A DNA stretch of 64,000 bases from positions 3,782,001 through 3,846,000 of the forward strand of contig OY763926.1 of the NCBI GenBank assembly GCA_963667715.1. The letters run 5' to 3'. The notes beneath the pieces were generated by a model, which was not told where the DNA came from, did no database searches, and saw nothing but the letters and a program-made list of their open reading frames with translations. Below, piece by piece: positions 52,959 to 62,102 of this stretch. The stretch comes from JAFGDI01 sp963667715 (lineage in GTDB: Bacteria > Planctomycetota > Phycisphaerae > Sedimentisphaerales > SM23-30). The position numbers and the translations under genes were made by a program. Each line of letters opens with the position of its first letter. Position 1 is the stretch's first letter.

Positions 52959-54446
52959 GTGAACAAAAGGCTTTGGTACATTAATGCTATATTGGCAGTA
53001 TTATTTGCCCTGATACTGGTATCTTACCTGGCAGGTCTGCCGGGTTACCCATCATCTGCGCGTTTTTCAGAACAAGGCAGGTCTCAGAGCAACTCTGGCG
53101 CAACAGAGGGCGATTCCGAGTCTCTGACAATAACCGCATCTCGCGAATTTTCATACTGGTTGGACCCACCACCGGCATACGGTAAGGTAAAAGTAACAAT
53201 TGAGCCTGCTGAAGCCGTGGAAGCGGGAGCACAATGGCGAGCTGGCGGTAAGAGCTGGCTGGCGAGCGGCGATGAATCGGATAATATCAAGCCGGGTAAA
53301 GCGACGATCTCATTTAAGAGTGTCAAAGGCTGGCTGAGCCCAAGTGCAACAGCGGAAATAGAAAAAGACAAGGTGGTGGAAATAACAGCGGTGTATGCGG
53401 TGCCACCTAAGGGAACAGTGCAGGTTAGCTTTTTGCCGGAAGATGTGCTGGAGCATGGGCCGGGCTGGAAACTTGACGGGAGCGACTGGCTGGAAAATGG
53501 TCAGGAAAGTGAAAAGACAGCGGTAGGCAGTTATAAGCTTTCATTTAAGGAAATCTCAGGTTGGGACTCGCCGGAAGTATCGGTAAATATTGAAGAAGAT
53601 AAAGTATCTGAAATTAGTGCAGAATATAAGCTGATCCATTATGGCTATATTGACATAGAGGCGGGCGAGGGAGCTCAGCCTGAACAGGGTCAATGGCGGA
53701 TCAATGGCGGCGAATGGCTGAGCTATGGCGTAGAAGGTCAGAAGGTAAGGTTGGGCGAGTATAAAGTAAGCTTTAAGCCGGTAGAAGATTGGAAAGAGCC
53801 AGCCGAGCTGGTTCTGAATATATCAGAAGAAAAGACCTATAGCGAGGTGGCGTCATATGAGCCGATCCCATATGGTCAGATTAGCGTATCAATATTGCCG
53901 GCGGATGACGAGCGGATAAGTTCTGCACAATGGAAGCTGGATTCTGGTGAATGGCTTAATCCGGGCGAAATGGCGGAGAAGGTAACACTAGGCAGTCATA
54001 CAATCAGTTTCAAGGATATAGCCGGCTGGCAGAAGCCCTCTAGTATCGAGGTTAATCTTGAAAGCCAAGATAGCTTTGAGTTTAGCGGCGAATACAGCAG
54101 GCTGAAACCGCCGGGGCCGAAATTTATAATCAGATCGGTAATAGAGACAGGCGGCGGCAAGGGAGTAGCGTTTACCTCTCCTAAAGTTGGCTATAAAGTA
54201 GGCGAAGAGATCGAAGGCTACAAGCTGATCTACGTTGGCCTTGGAAAGGTCATATTGGAAAAAGAAGGCTTTGAATATGAGCTGGAGGTGGTTGAGACCA
54301 GTCCATTAAAGGGCAGTCAGAATGCTAAACAGCCCCCAGTCCCCAATAAGATCCCAGATAAGAATAGAGGAAATCAGCCGAAGCCGGGAGCGACTATGCC
54401 AGAAGTAATCAACCGAGTACCAGGGTTTAACCGGCACAATCGCTAG
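52959..54446 (+). CDS. T2SS-associated inner-membrane protein in the GspC position, with four surface repeats
   Basis: A 495-aa protein with one N-terminal membrane segment (LWYINAILAVLFALILVSYL). Residues about 75-375 contain four repeats of about 75 aa, each like 'V.I.P......AQWR..G..WL..G......G...ISFK...GW..P'. Examples: GAQWRAGGKSWLASGDESDN, GPGWKLDGSDWLENGQESEK, QGQWRINGGEWLSYGVEGQK and SAQWKLDSGEWLNPGEMAEK. The C-terminal part (about 400-440: VGYKVGEEIEGYKLIYVGLG and KVILEKEGFEYELEV) resembles the GspC homology region, and a Pro-rich tail ends the protein. GTG start at 52959 has AGAGGT 9 nt upstream. In T2SS, GspC links inner membrane and secretin. It is assigned by position and resemblance. 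Confidence 0.6.
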   Translation: MNKRLWYINAILAVLFALILVSYLAGLPGYPSSARFSEQGRSQSNSGATEGDSESLTITASREFSYWLDPPPAYGKVKVTIEPAEAVEAGAQWRAGGKSWLASGDESDNIKPGKATISFKSVKGWLSPSATAEIEKDKVVEITAVYAVPPKGTVQVSFLPEDVLEHGPGWKLDGSDWLENGQESEKTAVGSYKLSFKEISGWDSPEVSVNIEEDKVSEISAEYKLIHYGYIDIEAGEGAQPEQGQWRINGGEWLSYGVEGQKVRLGEYKVSFKPVEDWKEPAELVLNISEEKTYSEVASYEPIPYGQISVSILPADDERISSAQWKLDSGEWLNPGEMAEKVTLGSHTISFKDIAGWQKPSSIEVNLESQDSFEFSGEYSRLKPPGPKFIIRSVIETGGGKGVAFTSPKVGYKVGEEIEGYKLIYVGLGKVILEKEGFEYELEVVETSPLKGSQNAKQPPVPNKIPDKNRGNQPKPGATMPEVINRVPGFNRHNR

Positions 54447-54940
54447 TTTTTGTCCTCTGGTTTGAAGAATAACAGCCAGCGTTTTTGCTGGTCTGAGAAG
54501 AAGAAATTAAAAGTAAATACAGTAGTCCTAGCGGCAAACTTTTTGTCAACTCTGGCTTCGTGCGAGACAGGAATAGAAACTCTAGCGATCTTTTTGTTGG
54601 AGAAGAACTCTATCTTAGCGAGGCTGGAATTCCATCCGACAATATTTCTGTCGAAAGCGGCATCGCCAAGAATGAGCCTTGCAACCTTTGGCCCAGAAAG
54701 TTCCGAATCGGAATAATATTGCAGCCACTGGTACTTTTTGGCAGCGAGGCAACGTAGTATGCCGTCGGTTATTGTGGTGAGGTCAGCGGAATCCTGATCG
54801 AGAGTGACAGATTCCGTAGTAGTGGCATCTGCCGTTGGTTGTTGACTAGAACAGCCGGAGAATGCAATAAAAAGGGCTATAAAAAGCGTTATGCAATAAT
54901 ATGTAAAACGAGAAGTAAAGATATTATTTTTTGTATTCAT
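54443..54940 (-). CDS. Lipoprotein of unknown function
   Basis: A 165-aa lipoprotein. The signal sequence (YYCITLFIALFIAFSGCSSQ) has a lipobox ending AFSGC, so it is lipid-anchored after SPase II cleavage. The mature part is acidic with a Trp/Phe-rich C-terminus (RTTVFTFNFFFSDQQKRWLL). No family recognised. It lies on the opposite strand inside the T2SS gene cluster, with its stop overlapping the stop of the GspC-position gene in the four bases CTAG. A pilotin or assembly role would be a guess. Confidence 0.7.
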   Translation of the reverse strand: MNTKNNIFTSRFTYYCITLFIALFIAFSGCSSQQPTADATTTESVTLDQDSADLTTITDGILRCLAAKKYQWLQYYSDSELSGPKVARLILGDAAFDRNIVGWNSSLAKIEFFSNKKIARVSIPVSHEARVDKKFAARTTVFTFNFFFSDQQKRWLLFFKPEDKN

Positions 54941-54955
54941 AAGATAACCGTAATA

Positions 54956-55080
54956 TTCAAACAGCCGATGGCCGTTTGAAAGAATTCAGGATTTAGAATT
55001 TAGGAATTAGACAATCAACAACAACTAATTTCTAAACCATAAACCCTTTATAGTTAAAAGATTAAAGTACTCAAAGTCAG
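54956..55080 (+). repeat. Family A copy (plus orientation); stretch 54941-55240
   Basis: It has the palindrome TTCAAACAGCC/GGCCGTTTGAA, gaattcaggatttagaattt, 'ctaatttctaaaccataaac' and an end near 'actcaaagtcag'. It lies between the lipoprotein gene and the secretin gene, in the leader region of the latter. Confidence 0.75.
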
Positions 55081-55240
55081 TATTACTGGCGATTTGAGTT
55101 GAAATAAAACGGATATTATAGCTGGCTAAGCCGGCACGATATATAGAGCGGGAAAACCGGTTAGGTTTTTCTGCCTAAAAAATATGATAGTTAACCTGAG
55201 CTAAAACTCAAAACAATTATAACCTGGAGCTTTTATAGTT

Positions 55241-58200
55241 ATGTCATCTGAAAAAACTAATAATAGCGGTTCTGAAGTACAAAACGCAAGTACTTTCAGT
55301 TCGATTATCGCCCAAGCGAGTAAAATGGGGATAAAAATACGCGATATTAATAAACATTTTACAGATCAGTATAAAATAAACCCTATGCTGGTACTGCTGC
55401 CTTTTACAGCTGGTGTAGTAGCGTCGGTAACATTTTTTGGTTCAGACGGTAGTTCATCGAGCAATAATCTTGATGTAAATATTGCTGCTCTGGGCGGTGG
55501 CGGCAGCGTTGTAGTATCGCAGCCAGATAATAGCATAGAAGATCCTAATATGCTGACACTGACACAGGCTGATCTGGAAGATGACGATCTGGAAAAGCTT
55601 CTGATGGAAGATGAAGATGCGGGCAGCAACCTAGACTTCTCAGAAGATGTGATGAACGATATAAGCCCAGAAGAACAGCAGATATTTGACCTATTCACCC
55701 AGATGGCGGAGATCCAGGCGAGCCAGGGCGAAGATAGTCCAGAAGTAGAGGCAATAGGTGACAAGCTAGACGTTCTGATCGAAAAGGTAAGAGTAAGACA
55801 GGAAGAGAAAGAAGAAGCGGAACTCAAGCGTAAGGCCGCGGAAAAGGCTCCAACCCCTGCAGTAAAAGACAGAAATGAAAATAAAGGGTTCAGAACCAGA
55901 CCATTTTCCAAGCCAACAACAAAAGATAAAGCGGTAAAGACTCCGCCACAGCTGCCTATTATCCCGGCAAAAGATAAACCAGTTGCTACAAAGCCAGTTA
56001 AAACGGTATCAGATCTGCAAGGGCCGCCAAAGCCAACAATTCCGGCTAAGAAAGTGCCGGACTCGCATATACCGGGCAAGACAAGTAGTCCAGAGCCGGT
56101 AAAAACAGAAGTAAAAGAAGTAACCAAGAGAGTGCCAGCTACAACTGATAAGGTAGAAAATCAGGAACCAGCTCAGGTAGATAATGCAGTAGAAGATACT
56201 ACAGATGTACTGGAAGAAGGTAAGATCCGGATCAAGACCAATGACGGAGTAATCGACCTCAACGAGCTGCTAATCGCTATTGGTAAGGAGCTGGAGTTGA
56301 ACTATTACTTTGAAGATGGTTCAATACCAACAGGTAAGATCATGCTTCAGCAGTATGGAGCAATAGACAGAGAAGAACTACTTCCGCTACTGGAATCGGT
56401 ATTGGCAAAATCTGACTATATGATGGTAAAAGAAGGGCCATATACCAAGATCGTAAAACGTAACGAAGTTCATAAGAATACAACAATCTTCTCACCAGAT
56501 CTGGATGAGAACTATGAAGAGCTTCAGGATTCAGTTGCGGCGACCATAGTAACATTGAAGTATGTAGACCACAGTCAGGTAACAAGTATTCTGGATAAGT
56601 TCGTCCCGTATACAGATATAATCACACCGATCGAGAATACCAATAAGATAGTAATAACAGACTATGCCCGCAACCTGGCGAGAATCCAGGATATTATTGA
56701 AATGATCGATGTACCTGGTCCGAAGAAGGAGCTGCTGATAATCACTCCTGACTATCTCAAGCCGGACGATACAAAGGCTATTATCGAGGATATGTACAAT
56801 AAGCTCTACGGTGAAAGCGGGATAAGCACAAGTTCAGCAGCTACCCCAGCTGTGCCGGAAGGGCCACTACCGGCAGAGGAAATTGCGAGGATGAGTCCCT
56901 CGGAGAGAGGAGATTATCTTCAAAGTAGAAGAGATGCGGCTAATGCTGCCAAGCCAGGTAGTACACCCAAAGTAGAAACAAGTATCCCGGTTCCGGATAT
57001 CACAGTAGATAAACGAACCGGCAGAATGTTCATAATTGGTACCAAGCAGGAACTGGCCAATGTCAAGTCTATCCTGACACTATTTGATGTACCAAAGAGC
57101 GGGCCTCAGGCCAAGTGGGAAATTCACACCCCTACCTATGTAGACTCCAAGAACGTTGTTGAACAGATCAAGACCTTGATGAAGGCTATGAATGAAGTTG
57201 ACAGCGGGATGAATGCTGACGGAGAAGACAGTCCGGTCACTGAGCCAGTAGCGGTAACGCCGCCACAGTCCAACCGTCCCAACAGAGGCTCACAGAACAC
57301 TCAGGATAACAGTTCAAGTAACGATATTCAGGGTATGTTCATTCATGTTGACGAACGTACAAACAGGATAATCGTACTCGGCTGGCCTGACCAGATAGAT
57401 CTGTTCAAGGAACTGTTAGGGCTGTTTGATGTGCCATTGCCGGGCGGTGAAATAGAGCTTGAGATAATCGGTCTGGAAAATACAGAAGCAGGCGATACAC
57501 TTGGCAAGGTGAAGGAGCTGATCAATGCTATCAATAAGCAGTCCAGCGGCAAGGCCCAGGGCAGCGATAACAATAATCAACAGATCCGCAATACAAGACG
57601 AATACAAAACAGAGCGGTAAATATTCAGAACCAGAACCAGAACCAGAACAGTTCTTCAGCCAGCAGTGACGAAGAGGACAGCGGTCCATTCATGCTGGCA
57701 GATGAAAGGCTCAACCGTATATTCATTATCGGTGTAAGAGAGCAGATCGATCAGGCCAAAGACCTGACCGCGATGATCGACCAGCAATGGCCGGGCAGCA
57801 AGGTAAGGCTGGAGATCTTTAACTTTGACGTTGTCGAAGTAGAAGCGATCACAGAGCAGATCACCCAGCTGATAGAAGCTCTAAACGCTGGCGAGAACAG
57901 CGATACGACAAGCAGCGGAGTAGACAAACGTCGCAGCCAGAACAACTTCCCGGGCATGGGCAACCAGCCGATAAGCAGCGGTAACAATAATAACAGCAGC
58001 CAGACAAACAGCTTCCAGCAGGCAGGCGAAGAAGGCCCGTTCCTGATGGCAGACAGCAGGCTCAACCGTTTATTCGTAGTTGGTTTAGACGACCAGATCG
58101 AACAGGTAGATGAGCTGATAAAGATGCTGGATAAATCAATCGGTCTGGACCTGAATATCTTCCCGGCGTTTAAGTATATCTTAAGTTCGGAAGCGGCCGA

Positions 58201-60085
58201 CCAGATCGCCAAGCTTATGTCAGTACTGCACGAGCAGGAAGCAGAAGGCGGCAGCGGCAGTTCGAGCAGAAACACACGCAGCTCAAGCAGTAATCGTAAC
58301 AGTTATAATCGTACAAATAGCAATGACACTCTTAGCGGTCTCTCTGGCAGGAGCTCAGATAGAAGCAGTCAGGACAGAGAAGGCATATCAAGTATGATAA
58401 GCGTGTCACAGCGTGGGCCGTTCCTGCTACCAGATGACAGGACAAACCGTCTGCTGATAGTAAGTACCAAAGATCAGTACAATGAAGTACTGAGCCTGAT
58501 ACCAATACTGGACGTACCGCCAAGTAAGTATGATGAGATGACAATTGAGGTGTATCAGCCTCAGTATGTAACAGTAAGCGAAGTACAGACAATTCTGGAC
58601 GAGCTGGGCCTGACCCAGAGCAGTGCAAGTCTGGACGAACAATATCGCAGACGCAGCAATACAAATCAGACCAATAATAACAATAGAAACAACAGGAATA
58701 ACAGAACCAATAATAATACAATCTTCAATAATAACGATCAGATATCAGGTATATATTCAGACTATACCATGGTCGGTAATGTAGAAGAGCCAGAGATATA
58801 TGTAGCGATCCACGAGAATACCAACCGTCTGTTCATTTATGCTGCGAAATATCAGCATGAAGAGATCAAGAGGATGGTAGATAAGATCGATATTGAGCCG
58901 GACAATAATATGGGTGATTATGAGGTATTTTCAGTTAAGCACCGTAAGCCGGACGAGATCGCGGGAGTATTGACACAATTGCTGGTAGATAATGAGAAGC
59001 CGGCAGGTGAAGCGGTACAGGAAGAGATCGAAGGTAAAGCTGTTATCGTCGCGGTAACAGACACCCCATATATCGTGGTAAGAGCGAACCAGCAGAAGCG
59101 TGAACAGGTATCAAGACTGATCGACGAGTTGGATAAGGCGATGCCACAGGTACTGATCGAAGCAAGGTTTGTCCAGATATCACTGGACGACTCGTTCAGA
59201 CTGGGTGTAGGAATGCAGAATAATTTTGAGACCGGCAGTAATGGCTCGGTTTCAGGTATGTCGCCACTGAACCTGTCAGAGATATCAACAAACAGTAATA
59301 ATGTAGCAGTAGGTGACGGCGGAACAGTAGCGTTCTTCCAGGACGGTATAATACACGCCACACTGGAAGCAATATCCAGTAAGACCAACTCAGAAGTAAC
59401 AAGCAGTCCAAGATTGCTGGTGAATAATAATTCTGAGGCTACCTTTACCAGTACCAAACAGAAGCCAACAACCAAGACCACCCTGCCAGCGGGCAGCGAT
59501 ACACCGATCACTGAGTTTGACCAGTATGTAGAAGCTGGTACAACCTTGACGATAACTCCGCAGATAGGTGTTTCAGATAAGGATGCAGCCGAGGACGAAG
59601 CTAGCCTTATCTCACTGGATATTACGGTGAACGTTGACAGTTTCGATGGTGAAGGTTCAAATGGTATTCCACCAGGTAAGTCAAATAACAGTATCACAAC
59701 AAATGTATCGGTACCAGATGGTGCTACGATCATTTTGGGTGGTCTGACCCAGACTAACTGGTCAGATAGTGTTAATAAGATCCCACTACTGGGCGATATT
59801 CCAGGTGTTGGCGTTCTGTTCAGGAATACAACCAAGAGTAAGAGCAAGACCGTACTATACCTTTTCATTAAGGCTACAGTTGCTTTCGACCCTAATAAAA
59901 CTCCAAACTTTGAGAAGCTTAAAGAGATCTCAAGAGTTAATCATGAAGAGATGATAAAGCTCAGAGAGAGTTTTAACGGAATGCCGGTAATACCGGGATT
60001 TAACGATGGAGAGAAAGAGGCAGGTAAGGAAGTAAAAGGTGAAAAGGTAAAAGGTAAAAAGAGAAAAAACGAAAACTCAAACTGA
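55241..60085 (+). CDS. gspD: Giant type II secretion secretin GspD with expanded N-domain array
   Basis: A 1,614-aa secretin; usual GspD is 600-750 aa. It has an N-terminal membrane segment (NPMLVLLPFTAGVVASVTFF) and an acidic and Pro/Lys-rich linker (100-330), in place of a normal signal peptide. Then come an N0-like domain (about 330-410), about eight secretin_N-type domains (410-1310) separated by Asn/Gln/Ser-rich linkers, most with 'D.R.NR.(F/I)(I/V).G...Q' (for example DERTNRIIVLGWPDQID, DERLNRIFIIGVREQID, DSRLNRLFVVGLDDQIE), and the secretin domain (1320-1570: SEVTSSPRLLVNNNSEATF, VPDGATIILGGLTQT). CTGGAGC precedes the ATG. It should form the outer-membrane channel. Confidence 0.92.
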   Translation: MSSEKTNNSGSEVQNASTFSSIIAQASKMGIKIRDINKHFTDQYKINPMLVLLPFTAGVVASVTFFGSDGSSSSNNLDVNIAALGGGGSVVVSQPDNSIEDPNMLTLTQADLEDDDLEKLLMEDEDAGSNLDFSEDVMNDISPEEQQIFDLFTQMAEIQASQGEDSPEVEAIGDKLDVLIEKVRVRQEEKEEAELKRKAAEKAPTPAVKDRNENKGFRTRPFSKPTTKDKAVKTPPQLPIIPAKDKPVATKPVKTVSDLQGPPKPTIPAKKVPDSHIPGKTSSPEPVKTEVKEVTKRVPATTDKVENQEPAQVDNAVEDTTDVLEEGKIRIKTNDGVIDLNELLIAIGKELELNYYFEDGSIPTGKIMLQQYGAIDREELLPLLESVLAKSDYMMVKEGPYTKIVKRNEVHKNTTIFSPDLDENYEELQDSVAATIVTLKYVDHSQVTSILDKFVPYTDIITPIENTNKIVITDYARNLARIQDIIEMIDVPGPKKELLIITPDYLKPDDTKAIIEDMYNKLYGESGISTSSAATPAVPEGPLPAEEIARMSPSERGDYLQSRRDAANAAKPGSTPKVETSIPVPDITVDKRTGRMFIIGTKQELANVKSILTLFDVPKSGPQAKWEIHTPTYVDSKNVVEQIKTLMKAMNEVDSGMNADGEDSPVTEPVAVTPPQSNRPNRGSQNTQDNSSSNDIQGMFIHVDERTNRIIVLGWPDQIDLFKELLGLFDVPLPGGEIELEIIGLENTEAGDTLGKVKELINAINKQSSGKAQGSDNNNQQIRNTRRIQNRAVNIQNQNQNQNSSSASSDEEDSGPFMLADERLNRIFIIGVREQIDQAKDLTAMIDQQWPGSKVRLEIFNFDVVEVEAITEQITQLIEALNAGENSDTTSSGVDKRRSQNNFPGMGNQPISSGNNNNSSQTNSFQQAGEEGPFLMADSRLNRLFVVGLDDQIEQVDELIKMLDKSIGLDLNIFPAFKYILSSEAADQIAKLMSVLHEQEAEGGSGSSSRNTRSSSSNRNSYNRTNSNDTLSGLSGRSSDRSSQDREGISSMISVSQRGPFLLPDDRTNRLLIVSTKDQYNEVLSLIPILDVPPSKYDEMTIEVYQPQYVTVSEVQTILDELGLTQSSASLDEQYRRRSNTNQTNNNNRNNRNNRTNNNTIFNNNDQISGIYSDYTMVGNVEEPEIYVAIHENTNRLFIYAAKYQHEEIKRMVDKIDIEPDNNMGDYEVFSVKHRKPDEIAGVLTQLLVDNEKPAGEAVQEEIEGKAVIVAVTDTPYIVVRANQQKREQVSRLIDELDKAMPQVLIEARFVQISLDDSFRLGVGMQNNFETGSNGSVSGMSPLNLSEISTNSNNVAVGDGGTVAFFQDGIIHATLEAISSKTNSEVTSSPRLLVNNNSEATFTSTKQKPTTKTTLPAGSDTPITEFDQYVEAGTTLTITPQIGVSDKDAAEDEASLISLDITVNVDSFDGEGSNGIPPGKSNNSITTNVSVPDGATIILGGLTQTNWSDSVNKIPLLGDIPGVGVLFRNTTKSKSKTVLYLFIKATVAFDPNKTPNFEKLKEISRVNHEEMIKLRESFNGMPVIPGFNDGEKEAGKEVKGEKVKGKKRKNENSN

Positions 60086-60102
60086 CCAATGGTCAGATTG
60101 AG
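60077..60102 (+). repeat. Family A hairpin overlapping the gspD stop
   Basis: TCAAACTGACCA/TGGTCAGATTGA. The first half covers the last codons and TGA stop of gspD (60083-60085). Confidence 0.7.
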
Positions 60103-60162
60103 TAAGATGTGAGACAGAAATAAGACTCTATTGCAACTTACAAATTGCGAAAGATTTATATA

Positions 60163-61884
60163 GTGAGTAAAAAACTACAAGATAAGTTACTGGCAGCAGC
60201 CCGCAAAACCGGAGTGGTAGACCCTGGTGATCTGGAAGATGTTCTGGAGGTATGTACCAAGAAGCTGGAAGTATCAGATAATCCGACTGAGTTGGATAAG
60301 ATGATCCTGGCAGAAGGCAGCTTTACCGAAGATCAGGTACTGCGACTGTTTTCAATTGCGTTGGGCATACACTTTTATGAACATATCGACCCGTCGGTAG
60401 TACCGCTGGAATTTGTTCAGTCAGTAACAAGTAATTACGCACATCAGCATAGCGTGGTAGCAGTAGAGAATCAGAGCGGTTCACTGGTAATAGCGACGTG
60501 TAAGCCGTTGGATGTATATTCGGTTGACAGTATCGCGAATATGACCAAATGTCCGGTTATTCCGGCACTGGCAAATCGTGCGGTGATCAACTCGGCGATC
60601 AATGCGGCCTACGAACAGCGGACAACTGTACTGGCAGAAGTGGCCGAAGAAGTAGATGCCACCAGTATCCAAAGCCTGATCGGTGATGTATCGAGCGAAG
60701 ATCTGCTGGACGTGGTGAATCGTCCTCCGGTAATCAGGCTGGTAAATGACATACTGTTCAAGGCATTGCAGATGCGTACCTCGGACGTACATATCCATCC
60801 GTTCGAGCAGAAGGTAATGGTTCGCTATCGTATAGACGGTATGATGTACGATATGTTGACACTGGACCCAAGAGTCTTGCCGGTGATAATATCGCGTATA
60901 AAAGTAATGGCGGGCATGGATATTGCGGAAAGACGTATGCCGCAGGATGGCCGGTGCAGCGTGCGGATAGGTACAAGGGAAGTAGACCTGCGTGTGAGTA
61001 CAGTACCAACCGCCTACGGCGAGCGTTCTGTAATGCGTATTCTGGACAAAAACTCCGGGGTATATTCACTACAGCAGCTGGGCTTGAGCGATTATGATTT
61101 TAGCCGTATCGATACGATAATAAACCGGCCACATGGTGTGATATTCGTTACTGGTCCGACCGGTAGTGGAAAGAGTACAACCCTGTACAGTTTTCTACAG
61201 CGAATAGATGCCAGAGAAAAGAATATAATAACAGTAGAAGATCCGATCGAATATCATCTGGACGGAATAAGTCAGATACAGGTTGCGAGCCGTAAGGGGA
61301 TGACATTCCATACTGCCCTGCGTCATATCCTGCGTCAGGACCCGGACGTGATAATGGTGGGTGAAGTGCGTGACGAAGAGACGGCGAGAATGGTAATCCA
61401 ATCGTCACTAACCGGTCACCTGGTATTCAGTACGCTGCATACTAATGATGCCTCCGGTGCGATAACGAGAATACTGGACTTTAATGTTGAGCCGTATCTG
61501 GCAGCGTCTTCGATCGCGGGGGCACTAGCCCAGCGACTGGTAAGACAGCTGTGCCCTCACTGTAAGCAGGAGATCGGTGCCGATAGCGATAAGATGAAGA
61601 AACTGGGTCTGGCCTTTGCCGGCTTTGAAAAGGTCTATGAGGCTCGCGGCTGTGATAAATGTTTCCAGACGGGCTATATCGGTCGAACAGGAATATATGA
61701 GCTGATGATCGTAGACGATGATATTCGCCAGTGTATCTACCAGCGAAAGAGTGCGGCAGTAATAAAGAAGGCGGCACTTGAAGGCGGTATGACAACTCTG
61801 CGAATGGACGGAATGCGAAAAGTAGAACAGGGTCATACCTCATTGGAAGAGATCTTGAGGACGGCTCAGTCGGATGAGATATAG
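60163..61884 (+). CDS. gspE: Type II secretion ATPase GspE
   Basis: A 573-aa cytoplasmic ATPase that drives the pseudopilus. An N-terminal MshEN-like domain (FTEDQVLRLFSIALGIHFYE) comes first. The core has the VRYRIDG segment, Walker A FVTGPTGSGKSTTLYS (about 330-345), the Asp box (RTSDVHIHP), Walker B PDVIMVGEVRDEETARMVIQ and the His box HLVFSTLHTND. A zinc-binding four-Cys motif follows (CPHCKQEIG and CDKCFQTGY), normal for GspE. GTG at 60163 is chosen (AAAGA about 10 nt upstream); TTG at 60145 is an alternative without Shine-Dalgarno. The gene lies 77 nt after gspD. Confidence 0.93.
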   Translation: MSKKLQDKLLAAARKTGVVDPGDLEDVLEVCTKKLEVSDNPTELDKMILAEGSFTEDQVLRLFSIALGIHFYEHIDPSVVPLEFVQSVTSNYAHQHSVVAVENQSGSLVIATCKPLDVYSVDSIANMTKCPVIPALANRAVINSAINAAYEQRTTVLAEVAEEVDATSIQSLIGDVSSEDLLDVVNRPPVIRLVNDILFKALQMRTSDVHIHPFEQKVMVRYRIDGMMYDMLTLDPRVLPVIISRIKVMAGMDIAERRMPQDGRCSVRIGTREVDLRVSTVPTAYGERSVMRILDKNSGVYSLQQLGLSDYDFSRIDTIINRPHGVIFVTGPTGSGKSTTLYSFLQRIDAREKNIITVEDPIEYHLDGISQIQVASRKGMTFHTALRHILRQDPDVIMVGEVRDEETARMVIQSSLTGHLVFSTLHTNDASGAITRILDFNVEPYLAASSIAGALAQRLVRQLCPHCKQEIGADSDKMKKLGLAFAGFEKVYEARGCDKCFQTGYIGRTGIYELMIVDDDIRQCIYQRKSAAVIKKAALEGGMTTLRMDGMRKVEQGHTSLEEILRTAQSDEI

Positions 61885-61894
61885 GGTAATCGGG

Positions 61895-62015
61895 TACGAT
61901 TGCCAGTAAAAAGTGACAGGTAAAAGGTTAGAAGAGGTAATCGGGTACGATTACAGGTTGAAAGGAAGTAAGGAAGAAAGGTTGTAAGGGGCGGATAGTC
62001 CGCTTTGCGGCCAAA
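61895..62015 (+). repeat. Dispersed repeat family D, between gspE and gspF
   Basis: aggttgaaaggaagtaagga, 'gtaaggggcggatagtccgc' and 'tttgcggccaaact'; this matches the inverse of 12355-12440. It splits the secretion operon, leaving a 218-nt gap between gspE and gspF. Confidence 0.7.
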
Positions 62016-62102
62016 CTTTTTTAAAATTACTATGCCATTAATTGGTAATGGCTCACTTGATGTGGGTTGTTTAGATAACTGTAATTAGGAATTGGTATAT
62101 AG

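Noticed and set aside
55241..60085. Possibility that the giant secretin is a fusion of two genes
   Set aside because: The frame is continuous with repeating domains, and the terminal secretin domain fits one gene.
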